A stretch of 64,000 bases of DNA from Paraburkholderia kirstenboschensis. Lineage in GTDB: Bacteria; Pseudomonadota; Gammaproteobacteria; Burkholderiales; Burkholderiaceae. A program made the translations under genes and the position numbers. Below are positions 27,311-36,547 of this stretch, in pieces. Numbering within the stretch: position 1 is the stretch's first letter; each line of letters begins with the position of its first letter. A model generated the notes under the pieces. It was given only the letters and a program-made list of their open reading frames with translations, was not told the origin of the DNA and did no database searches. The DNA is taken from assembly GCF_904848585.1 (NCBI RefSeq), contig NZ_CAJHCR010000007.1:124001-188000 (forward strand), read 5' to 3'.

Positions 27311-29197
27311 TTAGAGAAAGCCGGTTGAAATCCAGGGTATCGCGGCAACGACAATCAGCCCCACGATCAACGCCCCCATATAGCCGACGATAGGACGAAT
27401 GCCCGCGTCGGGACTGACCTTGCTGATCGCGCACGCGGAGTAGTAGCCGACACCGAACGGCGGCGAAAAGAGGCCCACACCCATCGAGAGAATTACCACG
27501 ATTGCGTAGTGAACCTCATGCACGCCCGCAAGCCGAGCGATGGGAAACAGCAATGGTCCGAACAGCACAATTGCCGGAATTCCTTCGAGCACGCTGCCGA
27601 GCATCACGAACACCACGATCGACACCGCGAGAAAACCGTATTTGCCACCGGGCATTGCACCCATCCATTGCGCAAGGTCCTGCGAGAAGCCGGATTGCGT
27701 GAGCGCCCATGCCATTGCGGTGGCGCAGCCGATAATGAACAGAATCGCGCCGGACAAAGTGGCTGCATCGACGAGCATGCGGGGAAGGCGTCGCCACTCG
27801 AAACGGCGATAGATGAGAAGGCCGATCAGCATGGAGTAAGCAATGCCGATGGTCGACACTTCCGTGGCAGTTGCGACGCCTTCGACCACCGCGGCCCGGA
27901 TCACGAACGGCAACGCCAGCGCCGGCAGCGACACAATGAAGAGCCGGCCTATCTGCCGCTTGCTGAAGCGCTGCGTGCCGCTCAAGTCTTCCTTCCGATA
28001 GCGCCACCACACGACGACGCACAGAATGATCGCAAGCACGGCGCCCGGCAACATGCCAGCAGTAAAGAGCGCGGAAATGGAAAGCCCGGTGACAGAGCCA
28101 ATCGTAATCAGCACGATGCTCGGCGGAATGGTTTCGCTTTGCGCGCCGGTGGTGGCAAGCAAGGCGACGAGGTCGCCCTCGGACGCGCCGCGCTTTTTCA
28201 TCTCCGGGAACAACACGGGCGCGATTGCTGCCATGTCCGCCACTTTCGAACCGGAGATGCCGGACACTAGATACATCGCGCCGATCAGCACAAACGACAG
28301 ACCGCCACGCACATGGCCGACAAGGCTCGCGAGGAACTGGATCATCGCGCGCGCCATGCCTGTCATTTCGATCAGCAGGCCGAGAAAGACGAACAGCGGC
28401 ACCGCCAGCAGCACGAGATGCGACATGCCTTCGTCCATGCGCCCCACGACCACTTCCAGCGGAGTGAAGGTCGAAAGGCCGAGATAACCGAACGTGGCCA
28501 GCGCGAACGAAAAACCGATTGGCACGCCGGAGAAGATGCCGATTGCAACCACGCCTCCGAAGAAGATGATCAGATTCGCCTTGCCGAGCGTCTGGAACCA
28601 CGGTCCTGCCAACGCCGCCGCTGCGCCGACGAGCGCCGCGATCACGAGCACGATAACAACGTCGCGCATGCGGCAAGTCTGCGCGAGCCGGATCACGCCG
28701 ACGACCAACATCAGCGCGGCGCCTATCGGCAATGCAAACGCACGCCAGGCATTGCTGATCTGCAAAGCAGGCGTGACGATGGCCGCTTCGCCGGACGCGT
28801 AGTTATAAGCGGGTGCAACCAGCAGCGCCAGCAATGCGACCGACGCAGCAATGGCAAGCGTATCGACAAAGGCGCGACGCTCCGGCGATAACCGGCTGAC
28901 AAGCGCGGTCATACGCATGTGTTCGCCGCGTCGCAATGCGAGAACAGCGCCTAACATGGCGAGCCAAAGGAACAGGATGCCGGCCAGTTCATCCGACCAC
29001 ACCAGAGGCTGGTGCAAAGCGTAGCGCGACACCACGCCCGCCAGCATCACTACGATTTCCACAGCAAGCAGCAACGCCGCGCACACTTCGACGACCGAAA
29101 TCAGGCCGCGGTCGAGCACCTTCAGCCAGCGGCGCGGGGTGCTCACCGTCGGCAGCGGCACAGCCGCTTCCGCTGCGTTCAATACGTGATTCGACAT
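27311..29197 (-). CDS. TRAP transporter fused small and large permease (DctQM)
   Basis: About 628 residues. The N-terminal DctQ part (about 30-180, four helices, LVWSDELAGILFLWLAMLGA) is fused to a DctM part (about 205-628) with FSGVPIGFSFALATFGYLGL, VSGISGSKVADMAAIAPVLFPEM and GLFSPPFGVG. ATG at 29197 with GGAG 8 bases upstream. Together with the DctP protein upstream it imports a carboxylate across the inner membrane by sodium- or proton-coupled transport. The sugar-acid enzymes downstream suggest an aldonate-like substrate. Confidence 0.95.
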   Translation of the reverse strand: MSNHVLNAAEAAVPLPTVSTPRRWLKVLDRGLISVVEVCAALLLAVEIVVMLAGVVSRYALHQPLVWSDELAGILFLWLAMLGAVLALRRGEHMRMTALVSRLSPERRAFVDTLAIAASVALLALLVAPAYNYASGEAAIVTPALQISNAWRAFALPIGAALMLVVGVIRLAQTCRMRDVVIVLVIAALVGAAAALAGPWFQTLGKANLIIFFGGVVAIGIFSGVPIGFSFALATFGYLGLSTFTPLEVVVGRMDEGMSHLVLLAVPLFVFLGLLIEMTGMARAMIQFLASLVGHVRGGLSFVLIGAMYLVSGISGSKVADMAAIAPVLFPEMKKRGASEGDLVALLATTGAQSETIPPSIVLITIGSVTGLSISALFTAGMLPGAVLAIILCVVVWWRYRKEDLSGTQRFSKRQIGRLFIVSLPALALPFVIRAAVVEGVATATEVSTIGIAYSMLIGLLIYRRFEWRRLPRMLVDAATLSGAILFIIGCATAMAWALTQSGFSQDLAQWMGAMPGGKYGFLAVSIVVFVMLGSVLEGIPAIVLFGPLLFPIARLAGVHEVHYAIVVILSMGVGLFSPPFGVGYYSACAISKVSPDAGIRPIVGYMGALIVGLIVVAAIPWISTGFL

Positions 29198-29259
29198 GCT
29201 GCTATCTCCTCGCGGCCGGGCGCCGCGCGTCGTCTGATGCTTGCCCGCGCGGCGCTGCA

Positions 29260-30285
29260 TCAGGCCAGTTTGCCGACCGATTGCTCGAGCAGGTCCCACG
29301 CCTGATTGCCGAACTTGTCTTTCCATTGCGCGTAGAAACCCGCTTGACGTAGCGCCGCGCGAAACGAATCAGGCGCGGGCCGGTTGATCGCAAGACCCTT
29401 GCTTTGCAGATCGGCGACAGCCGCGTCGTTGAGCTTGCGCACATCTTCGCGCTGCTTCAACGCGCACTGATTGAACGCGTCGCTCGCAATGCCTTGCAGG
29501 TCTTTCGGCAGACGCTGCCATGCGCGCGGATTCAGTACAAACCAGTAGCCGTCCCACATGTGATTGGTCAGCGAGCAATACTTCTGCACTTCGTAGAGCT
29601 TTGCGACCTGAACGATAGGCAACGGATTTTCCTGCGCATCGACAATATGCGTTTGCAGCGACGAATACACTTCGCTGAATTGCAAACTGGTCGGTGCGGC
29701 GCCGAGTCCCTTGAACATGTCGATGCTAAGCGGGCTCACCGGCACACGAATCTTCAGACCGCGCATGTTCTGCGCGCTCGTGATCGGTCCGTTGCTGGTG
29801 GTCGTCTGACGAAAGCCGTTGTCCCACATCTTTTCAAACGATTCGAGTCCGGCCTTCTGCATCGCCGCGCGCACATATGCGCCAAGCTTGCCGTCCATCG
29901 CAGCCCATACCTGGTTGTAGTCGTTGAACGCAAAGCCGACGGCGTTGATCGCGACCGACGGCGCGAGCGTCGATACGACGAGTGCGGAGGGCGTGAACAT
30001 TTCGATGCCGCCGCTGCGCACCTGGGCAAGCATGTCCGTATCGCCGCCGAGCTGGTTGTTCGGGAATATACGGATCTCCATGCGCCCCTTCGACGCCTCG
30101 CGGATCTGATTGGCCGCCTCCTGCGCCCGAACGTTCAGTGGATGCGTAAGCGGCAGGTTATTGCCGTACTTGAACACGAACTCCGGGCCGGATGCAGCAC
30201 GCACGATCGCCGGAAACCCGAGGGCGCCGGCCACCGGCGCGGCGGCTGCGGCACGCAGCAACGCGCGTCTCGCGAGGTTGGTCAT
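29260..30285 (-). CDS. TRAP transporter substrate-binding protein (DctP)
   Basis: About 341 residues with a twin-Arg-like signal (NLARRALLRAAAAAPVAGAL), then a DctP fold. The conserved Arg of the carboxylate-binding site sits in MRGLKIRVP, and the family region SLQFSEVYSSLQTHIVDAQENP is clear. The ATG at 30285 has GGAG 8 bases upstream. It is the first gene of the operon, and a LacI-type operator-like site (30325-30343) lies 40 bases before it. It would capture the acid sugar in the periplasm. Confidence 0.94.
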   Translation of the reverse strand: MTNLARRALLRAAAAAPVAGALGFPAIVRAASGPEFVFKYGNNLPLTHPLNVRAQEAANQIREASKGRMEIRIFPNNQLGGDTDMLAQVRSGGIEMFTPSALVVSTLAPSVAINAVGFAFNDYNQVWAAMDGKLGAYVRAAMQKAGLESFEKMWDNGFRQTTTSNGPITSAQNMRGLKIRVPVSPLSIDMFKGLGAAPTSLQFSEVYSSLQTHIVDAQENPLPIVQVAKLYEVQKYCSLTNHMWDGYWFVLNPRAWQRLPKDLQGIASDAFNQCALKQREDVRKLNDAAVADLQSKGLAINRPAPDSFRAALRQAGFYAQWKDKFGNQAWDLLEQSVGKLA

Positions 30286-30324
30286 TTGAGCGTCTCCTTG
30301 CTTATAATTGATGTGACTGTCGAA

Positions 30325-30343
30325 TCCATCAAAAAACATCATC
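30325..30343 (+). promoter_or_regulatory. putative LacI-family operator near the TRAP operon
   Basis: TCCATCAAAAAACATCATC here is matched in opposite orientation by the site at 30442-30460, with 16 of 19 bases alike. One copy stands before each of the divergent genes, as expected for a regulator controlling both its own gene and the catabolic operon. Confidence 0.55.
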
Positions 30344-30441
30344 ACTTGCTGGCAACGCGCTGACTTCCGATCAGGTGCGTTGAGTTGTCGAGTGATAGCT
30401 GCAAGACTAGGCGTGCGCGGCAATCGCTGTCAAACCGCGAA

Positions 30442-30460
30442 CCTGATGGTTTTTGATGGA
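30442..30460 (-). promoter_or_regulatory. putative LacI-family operator near the regulator gene
   Basis: The minus-strand sequence TCCATCAAAAACCATCAGG mirrors the site at 30325. It lies 23 bases before the LacI start codon, where binding would block transcription. Confidence 0.55.
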
Positions 30461-30482
30461 CTCCACTCTGCGAAGGACGGTT

Positions 30483-31538
30483 ATGGCCGATCCGGTTAAC
30501 CTCACCACCGCTGCACGCGCCCGCATTCCGGATATCGCGCGCGCTGCGGGCGTTTCCACCGCCACAGTGGATCGTGTGCTCAACAGCCGCGAAGGCGTGC
30601 GCGCCGTCACCGCGCAGCGTGTATTGCAGGCGGCTGCGCACCTCGGCTATCTGCTCACACAAGAAGCGCCTGCCGCGCGCGCCTCCAAACCCATGCGCAT
30701 CGCGTTTCTGCTGCCCGCGGGCACGAATCGCTATCTGCACATGCTGGGTGACTATATCGACTTCGCGCACGATCAATGGAATGCGCTCGACATGAAGTGC
30801 CGCGTGCATTACGTCGAAAGTTTCAACCCTAAAGAACTGGCCGACCGTCTGCTGCATTACGGACAACGCGCGGATGGCGTCGTGTTCATGGCGCTCGAGC
30901 ATCCTGTGGTGCGCGATGCAGTCAATGCGCTGGCCGACCAGGGCGTGCCCGCGATTACGCTAATTTCTGATCTGTCGAATGCGCGGCGGCTGGCTTACGT
31001 GGGTATCGACAATCGTTCAGCGGGACGCACTGCCGCATTGTTGCTCGGGCGTTTCATGGGCCCGCGGCCCAGCGGAAAGATAGCAATGCTCGCGGGCAGC
31101 CTGAACTATCGCGGACATGAAGAACGCGAGATCGGCTTTCTTCATCTGATCGAATCCACGTTTCCGCAAGTGCGCGTAATTGGACTGCGCGAAGGGCAGG
31201 ATGATAGCGAGCGCAATTATGTGCAGACGCGCAAGCTGCTGGAGCAGCATCCGGACCTCGCCGGCATTTACAACAGTGGCGGCGGATCGGATGGCGTGGC
31301 GCGCGCTATCGTCGAAGCGCGCTCGGAACAGAAGATTCTTTTCGTAGGGCACGGCCTGACGCCGGACACGCGAGCCTTGCTAATCGACGGAACAATGGAC
31401 GCATTGATCACACAGACTCCGCAGGCAATGGTGGGAAACTGTTTGCGGATTTTCCGCAACGTGCGCGATAAGCGCGATGCAATGAGCGACGTGAAGCCGG
31501 TGCAGTTCAGCATCGTGTTGCGCGAGAATTTGCCTTGA
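30483..31538 (+). CDS. LacI-family transcriptional regulator
   Basis: About 351 residues. The HTH at about 15-60 (IPDIARAAGVSTATVDRVLN) is followed by a periplasmic-binding-protein-like sensor domain (PMRIAFLLPAGTN to end). The ATG at 30483 has AAGGA upstream; two earlier in-frame ATGs lack a site. It is divergent from the TRAP/VOC/RLP/DUF1537 operon and very likely its regulator, responding to the imported sugar acid or an intermediate. Confidence 0.93.
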   Translation: MADPVNLTTAARARIPDIARAAGVSTATVDRVLNSREGVRAVTAQRVLQAAAHLGYLLTQEAPAARASKPMRIAFLLPAGTNRYLHMLGDYIDFAHDQWNALDMKCRVHYVESFNPKELADRLLHYGQRADGVVFMALEHPVVRDAVNALADQGVPAITLISDLSNARRLAYVGIDNRSAGRTAALLLGRFMGPRPSGKIAMLAGSLNYRGHEEREIGFLHLIESTFPQVRVIGLREGQDDSERNYVQTRKLLEQHPDLAGIYNSGGGSDGVARAIVEARSEQKILFVGHGLTPDTRALLIDGTMDALITQTPQAMVGNCLRIFRNVRDKRDAMSDVKPVQFSIVLRENLP

Positions 31539-31651
31539 TTTATGGGACTTTCGCGCATGCCGGGCGCCGCCATGCAGCGATCACGGATACCCGGGCACGC
31601 AAGATGCTCAATCTCTTTCGTGTTCCAACCCGATACGAAAGGAGATACATC

Positions 31652-31726
31652 ATGCCTTACCTACTTGGCTGGCTTCTCGGTGTTCCGGTAATCGTGCTGG
31701 TAATTCTGTACCTCATCTTCCATTGA
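31652..31726 (+). CDS. 24-residue single-helix membrane peptide
   Basis: MPYLLGWLLGVPVIVLVILY plus LIFH: essentially one transmembrane helix. AAAGGAG stands 7 bases before the ATG and a strong terminator follows 22 bases after the stop, so it looks like a complete monocistronic gene despite its size. Function unknown; I do not recognise a named family. Confidence 0.65.
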   Translation: MPYLLGWLLGVPVIVLVILYLIFH

Positions 31727-31747
31727 TCACTCGAAACCTATCCCGTG

Positions 31748-31777
31748 GCGCGGCCCCTATGTGGCCGCGCGTTTTTT
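31748..31777 (+). terminator. rho-independent terminator
   Basis: Perfect arms GCGCGGCC (31748-31755) and GGCCGCGC (31763-31770) with a 7-base loop, followed by GTTTTTT. It ends the 24-residue peptide gene. Confidence 0.9.
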
Positions 31778-32097
31778 CATGCGGGTCTTGATTGCGGTTT
31801 CGATGCTCCTGGCGGTACATGCATTCGTGTCCGAGCGAGCCTTCTCTGCGATACGGTAGCGTCGCAGTTTCTCTCTTGCCGCCTTCGGTAAAAGCAGCGT
31901 TATACCCGTAGCAGCTTGTGGCCGCGAGTGGCGCCGGCTTGTCGGCGATCCTGACGGTTGTCCCGGGCACGAATGCACCCTGAAAATATACCGGCCGCCG
32001 CTCTGGATAGGCTTCCGAATGCGACACGCGGTGTAGCGACTCTTAGGACGTTCTTCCGATAGAATGAGAGTTGGACGAACAACCTTCCGAGCCGGCC
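31778..32097. other. gap before AsnC-type regulator
   Basis: 320 bases without a supported gene. A 104-codon frame on the minus strand runs through it but overlaps the terminator at 31748-31777 and lacks a ribosome site. The right end must hold the promoter of the AsnC-type gene. Confidence 0.4.
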
Positions 32098-32571
32098 ATG
32101 AGCCCCAAAAATCGCGCGCTGGACAATCAGGACCGCAGGATCATGCGCGCGCTGCAAAAGAACGCGCGCTTAAGCAATGCGGAGCTGGCTGAACTGGTCG
32201 GCATGTCGACCACCGCATGCTGGAATCGCACACGTCAACTGGAAAACGAAGGCTACATTCGCGGCTATGTCGCGCTGCTCGATCAGCAGAAGCTCGGCTT
32301 TGCGGATATCGTGCTGCTCGAAGTGACGCTCGACCGTCACGACGACGATGCGCTCGCGCGCTTCGGCGCCGAACTCGCGACACTCACCGAGGTCCTCGAA
32401 GCGTACCTGGTGTCGGGCGATTACGATTACCTGGTCAAGGTAGCTGTAGATGGCACCGCGGGTTATGAGCGCTTCCTGCGCGAAAAGCTATACAAGATCG
32501 CGGGCATTCGTCATAGCCGCTCGATGTTTGCGCTGCGCTGCATGAAGAGCATTCCGTCGGTGCAGGTATAA
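32098..32571 (+). CDS. Lrp/AsnC-family transcriptional regulator
   Basis: About 157 residues. The HTH at about 10-55 (DRRIMRALQKNARLSNAELAELVGMSTTACWNR) is followed by the RAM ligand domain with VLEAYLVSGDYDYLVKVAV and the C-terminal IRHSRSMFALRCMK. The ATG at 32098 is chosen; a TTG at 32071 is also in frame and neither has a strong ribosome site. It converges on an MFS gene. A role in amino-acid-responsive control is general to the family; targets are unknown. Confidence 0.9.
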   Translation: MSPKNRALDNQDRRIMRALQKNARLSNAELAELVGMSTTACWNRTRQLENEGYIRGYVALLDQQKLGFADIVLLEVTLDRHDDDALARFGAELATLTEVLEAYLVSGDYDYLVKVAVDGTAGYERFLREKLYKIAGIRHSRSMFALRCMKSIPSVQV

Positions 32572-32601
32572 CGCGCCGCCGCTCGCATTCAATGTACGCA
32601 T

Positions 32602-33834
32602 TCAATTCTGGCGCAGCGGTCTTTGACATGCGGCGAGCACAGCGCCGCCCGCCAGCAACAGCGCGGAATAGATGAGGCCGCGAGCAAGACCTGCTCCGTC
32701 GGACACCCAGCCGATCACCATCGGCCCAACGATCTGTCCGAACGCAAAGACGATCGTGAACGCACTGATGCCTTTTGCCCAGTGGCTTGTCGGCAGGTTG
32801 TGGCGCACGAACGCCGTCGTCGATGCAACGGCGGACAGGAACGTCGCGCCGAACAGCGCGCCCGATACAAACGCGATCCACGGTTGCGTGAACAGCGCGG
32901 GCAACAGTGTCGCCACCGCAAGCAACGCATTGAGCACGGCGAGCGCCTGGCCGCCGCGCATGCGGTCGAGCAGCCCTGACCACAGGCGCGCGGAAAGCAC
33001 CGTCGCGATACCAAGCAACAGATAGAAACCAGTGACGACTGTGGCGCTCATGCCCGCGTTGCGCAACAACGCGACAATGAACGTCATGTAGCCGATATAG
33101 CCGACGCCGAACAGAGCATAGCCGCCGAGCGCACGAACGAACTGCGGCCAGCGCGGGGCGTCGTCTGTATTAGCCAGGTGCGCCGGTGCCGCCACCGCGT
33201 GCACGCCCTCGATCTTGCGCGCCGCGCCGACGGCGGCAACGCTGAATGCCGCGCATGCGGCAGCCAACGCAAACCAGGCAAACTGCCAGCCATGCACGCG
33301 GTTGAGAATGGTCAACGGTACCAGTACTGACGAAGCGACAATGCCCCATCCCGTGCCCCCGTAATACAAGCCCAGAACGAGGCCCGCATCGCGCGGACTC
33401 GCCGATGCAAGCCGCGCGGCGAGCACGCCACCGCTAATGAAAACCGCAGCGCTGCTCGCGCCAGTGATCACGCGCAACACGAGCAGCGAATTGGTGTCGG
33501 CAAGCAGGCCGCTGGCCGCCATGAGAAACGCAGTGGCCACGCAGCCGGCCACGAACAGTTTGTCTGCCTGCCAGCGACGCGCGAGTCGTGGGAAAGCCAG
33601 CGCGCCGAGCAGATAGCCAAGCGCATTCGCGGTATTCATCGCCCCGGCTTCAGCGAAGGTCCAGCCGAGGTCGAGTTTCATCGACGATAATAGCAGCGCG
33701 TAGGCGAAGCGCGCGAGGCCCAGCGCGATCGCGCTTCCCAACGACAACGCGGCTGCCAGCATCAACATAGGAACGCGCTGCACCGCGTGGTTGGCCATGG
33801 AGGATGCGGCAGCGTCGGACGGGTTTGTCGGCAT
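32602..33834 (-). CDS. YbfB/YjiJ-family MFS transporter
   Basis: 410 residues with 12 hydrophobic segments. The family N-terminus SLGSAIALGLARFAYALLL resembles that of the transporter at 21525. Family-typical GLYYGGTGWGIVASSVLVP and HWAKGISAFTIVFAFGQIVGP are present. A second ATG at codon 13 is a possible start. It sits alone between the AsnC-type and phosphopantetheinyl transferase genes. Substrate unknown. Confidence 0.9.
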   Translation of the reverse strand: MPTNPSDAAASSMANHAVQRVPMLMLAAALSLGSAIALGLARFAYALLLSSMKLDLGWTFAEAGAMNTANALGYLLGALAFPRLARRWQADKLFVAGCVATAFLMAASGLLADTNSLLVLRVITGASSAAVFISGGVLAARLASASPRDAGLVLGLYYGGTGWGIVASSVLVPLTILNRVHGWQFAWFALAAACAAFSVAAVGAARKIEGVHAVAAPAHLANTDDAPRWPQFVRALGGYALFGVGYIGYMTFIVALLRNAGMSATVVTGFYLLLGIATVLSARLWSGLLDRMRGGQALAVLNALLAVATLLPALFTQPWIAFVSGALFGATFLSAVASTTAFVRHNLPTSHWAKGISAFTIVFAFGQIVGPMVIGWVSDGAGLARGLIYSALLLAGGAVLAACQRPLRQN

Positions 33835-33981
33835 GGGCTAGTGTGGATGGAGAGGCATTGCTGCTAAGCGGTTGTGGTTCTCGGCTTTGTCGCGCAACGT
33901 CATCATATCGGGAGACGGGGTGCGGGGCTGACAGTTAGTTGCATTGTGGCGCGCGGCAAAGCGTGCACCGACAACCCGCGG

Positions 33982-34695
33982 TTACTGCGCAAGCGGCGGC
34001 AGCAACGGCGCCAGTGACCACGCGACGCACGCTGCATAGCCATGCGGCGCCGCTATCCATTGCGCGGCTATCTCACGCATGGCGTGCGCAATGGCATTGC
34101 GCAGCATCACGCGATTGCCTTCGCGCGGCAGCACGGCGAGATGCTGCAACCCTCGCGTGATGCCCACGCCTGTTGTTTTGACGAGCGCTTCCTTCGCCGT
34201 CCATGCGTCGTAGAACGCAGCCATCTGTTCGGAAGGATCGAGGCGCTCGATCCACGCAGCCTCGTCTGGATCGAGCGTTAACTTCATGATGGAACGCCAG
34301 TCGAACCTGTCGCTGTGCTGTTCGATATCGGCGCCGACGCGCCGCACATCAGACATCGCGATCAAACCAAAGGCGCCCGCATGGGAGACGTTGAAATCGG
34401 GCGCTGTCGAATCCGCGAGCCGTGGGCGCCGGTTTGCATCGAGTGCGAAGCGCACGGCATGAGCTTCGACGCCCATGCGTTGCGCGAGCAATTCGCGCAA
34501 CGCCGCGCGGGTCGAGGCGAAGCGCAGCGCGTCTTCGCGGCGGCGGAAGGTGTGCGCTCTTTCGCGCTCGTCTTGGCTGAGGGACGCGAACACCACGGCA
34601 TCGAGCGACGCGTCGAAACACAGATCGACCCGCCACAACGAAACGTCGGGCGGGCCTTGATGCTGAAGCGGAAGCGGTTCGACGGTGGCAGGCAT
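33982..34695 (-). CDS. 4'-phosphopantetheinyl transferase, Sfp type
   Basis: About 237 residues. Two-domain Sfp fold with P1 to P3 motifs: FNVSHAGAFGLIAMS, VGADIEQHSDR and FYDAWTAKEALVKTTGVGI. It transfers the phosphopantetheine arm from CoA to carrier proteins of polyketide, peptide or fatty acid synthases. No such synthase is in the window, so it acts on targets elsewhere. The start at 34695 (ATG) or 34713 (TTG) is uncertain; neither has a clear ribosome site. Confidence 0.93.
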   Translation of the reverse strand: MPATVEPLPLQHQGPPDVSLWRVDLCFDASLDAVVFASLSQDERERAHTFRRREDALRFASTRAALRELLAQRMGVEAHAVRFALDANRRPRLADSTAPDFNVSHAGAFGLIAMSDVRRVGADIEQHSDRFDWRSIMKLTLDPDEAAWIERLDPSEQMAAFYDAWTAKEALVKTTGVGITRGLQHLAVLPREGNRVMLRNAIAHAMREIAAQWIAAPHGYAACVAWSLAPLLPPLAQ

Positions 34696-34763
34696 CGGAA
34701 GAATTGAGCGCAATGGAATTACCGCGACTCTACATGATGGCTTCTCTTCGGAGCGGCCGGACC

Positions 34764-36086
34764 TTACGCCCTCTTTGCCTCTTTCGGCACGCCGATCAAT
34801 AGCGCGACACCACTCGCGAAGAGCAATCCGGTGAGCAGATAAAGCGCGCTATCCATGCTGCCGGTGTGTGTTTTGATCTGCCCGATCACCCACGGGCTGA
34901 CAATGCCGCTCGTGATGCCGATGCTGCTGATCAACGCAATGCCGCCCGCCGCCGCAGCGCCTGACAGATAGCTCGAAGGCACGGTCCAGAAGATCGGCAG
35001 CGCAGAGAAGATCAGCACCGTAGCGAGCGACAGAATCGCGAGCATCGCCGGAAAACTGCTTAAATGCAGCGTCAAAAGCGAGAGCGCAATGCCTCCGCCA
35101 ATCGTGCATACCGCGAAATGCCGGCGACGCTCTGCCCGCCGGTCGGAATGACGCGCGATCAACACCAGACCGACCGCCCCGATTGCATTCGGAATGACGC
35201 TGTAAAGACTGATTGCGAGAACATCGCGAATGCCGAAGTCGCGAATCATCAGCGGCATCCAGAAACTGAGCGTCAACGACGCACATGTCAACGAAAAATA
35301 GATGAACGCGAACAGGTAGACGCGCGGATTGCGCAAAGCCTGCATGAACGAGTGTGATGAATGCGACGATGCCGTGCGGTCCTCATCGCGTTGGGCGATC
35401 AATTGCGCTTTCTCGCCAGCGGTGAGCCATTTTGCATGCTGCGGGCCGTCGACGAGATAAAACGCGGCGACCAGCCCAAGCAGGACGGCGGGTGCGCCTT
35501 CGATCACGAACATCCACTGCCAGCCGTACAGACCGAGCACGCCGCCCATATCACGCATGATCCAGCCCGACACCAGGCCACCGAGCACGCCGGCAACCGC
35601 GACGCCCGCGAAGAAAACCGACAGCACGGCCGCGCGCCGCCGCGCCGGATACCAATAGGTCAGATACAGCACGATGCCCGGAAAAAAGCCCGCTTCGAAG
35701 ACGCCAAGCATGAAGCGCAGCACATAGAAATGCGCGGGCGTCGACACCATCATCATGCCGACCGACGCCACGCCCCAGAGCAGCATGATCCGCGTGAACG
35801 TGCGGCGTGCGCCGAATCGAGAAAGCAGGAGATTGCTGGGTACCTCGAACAGCACATAGCCGATGTAGAACACGGCGGCGCCGAGACCGTACATGGCGTC
35901 GCTGAAACCGAGGTCGTGCTTCATCTGCAATTGCGCGAAGCCAATGTTGATGCGATCCAGAAATGACACGACATAGCAGAGAAACAGAAACGGGATGATA
36001 CGCAGCGATACTTTGCGATACAGCAGATCGTCATGCGCGGCAGTGCCTGAACTCGGCTCGAGCGCGGGGGCAAAGGATTGACTCAT
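34764..36086 (-). CDS. MFS transporter, anion:cation symporter (phthalate/hydroxyphenylacetate-like) family
   Basis: 440 residues with 12 helices. ACS-family signatures are FLDRINIGFAQLQMKHDLGFSDAMYGLGAAVFYIGYVLFEVPSNL and GIVLYLTYWYPARRRAAVLS. The ATG has GGAG 7 bases upstream. It is the last gene of the minus-strand series MBL hydrolase, FAD monooxygenase, DUF2783, MFS, and probably imports the aromatic acid that the monooxygenase attacks. Confidence 0.92.
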   Translation of the reverse strand: MSQSFAPALEPSSGTAAHDDLLYRKVSLRIIPFLFLCYVVSFLDRINIGFAQLQMKHDLGFSDAMYGLGAAVFYIGYVLFEVPSNLLLSRFGARRTFTRIMLLWGVASVGMMMVSTPAHFYVLRFMLGVFEAGFFPGIVLYLTYWYPARRRAAVLSVFFAGVAVAGVLGGLVSGWIMRDMGGVLGLYGWQWMFVIEGAPAVLLGLVAAFYLVDGPQHAKWLTAGEKAQLIAQRDEDRTASSHSSHSFMQALRNPRVYLFAFIYFSLTCASLTLSFWMPLMIRDFGIRDVLAISLYSVIPNAIGAVGLVLIARHSDRRAERRRHFAVCTIGGGIALSLLTLHLSSFPAMLAILSLATVLIFSALPIFWTVPSSYLSGAAAAGGIALISSIGITSGIVSPWVIGQIKTHTGSMDSALYLLTGLLFASGVALLIGVPKEAKRA

Positions 36087-36267
36087 CGGTTATCTCCAAA
36101 CATGAGGCGTGAAGGGTCCGACGGACCCACGGGTCCGGCGTCTTGATGCACCGCGTTGTTATCTGCTGGGGTGACGGCGCGCGAATGCGCGGAACCGCCC
36201 TACGGTCGTGATGAAGTGCGCGCGACCTGACGAGCCGGCCGCGCGTTCACGCTACATGCAGGGTGGA

Positions 36268-36504
36268 TCACGCAGCGAGCGGATGAGTCTCGCCGCCTTG
36301 CGTCGCTGCATCAGCCACGCCTTCGCGTGCAAGCCGGATCGCTTCGAGCAGCGTCGCGTGATCGCCGATATGGTTGGCGAGCAACAGAATGAGTTGCGCA
36401 TTCGCCGACTGGCTTTGTGCGTCGTCGAGGTCGCGATGCATGTCGATCAGCGCCTCGTAGAAATCGTCCGGACGCGCGAGATTCGGTTGCGTGTTCAGTG
36501 CCAT
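36268..36504 (-). CDS. DUF2783 protein
   Basis: 78 residues, mostly helical. The core DDFYEALIDMHRDLD and LILLLANHIGDHATL matches DUF2783, a small family often found beside FAD-dependent aromatic monooxygenases. It sits 43 bases downstream of such a gene. It may be a helper protein; its function is not established. Confidence 0.88.
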   Translation of the reverse strand: MALNTQPNLARPDDFYEALIDMHRDLDDAQSQSANAQLILLLANHIGDHATLLEAIRLAREGVADAATQGGETHPLAA

Positions 36505-36547
36505 GTTGTGTCTCCAGATTCTGTTTATCGCTACGCGTGCGGTGTTT

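Noticed and set aside
31713..32027. 104-codon minus-strand frame between the 24-residue peptide and the AsnC-type gene
   Set aside because: It runs through the strong terminator at 31748-31777, has no clear ribosome site and shows no domain.
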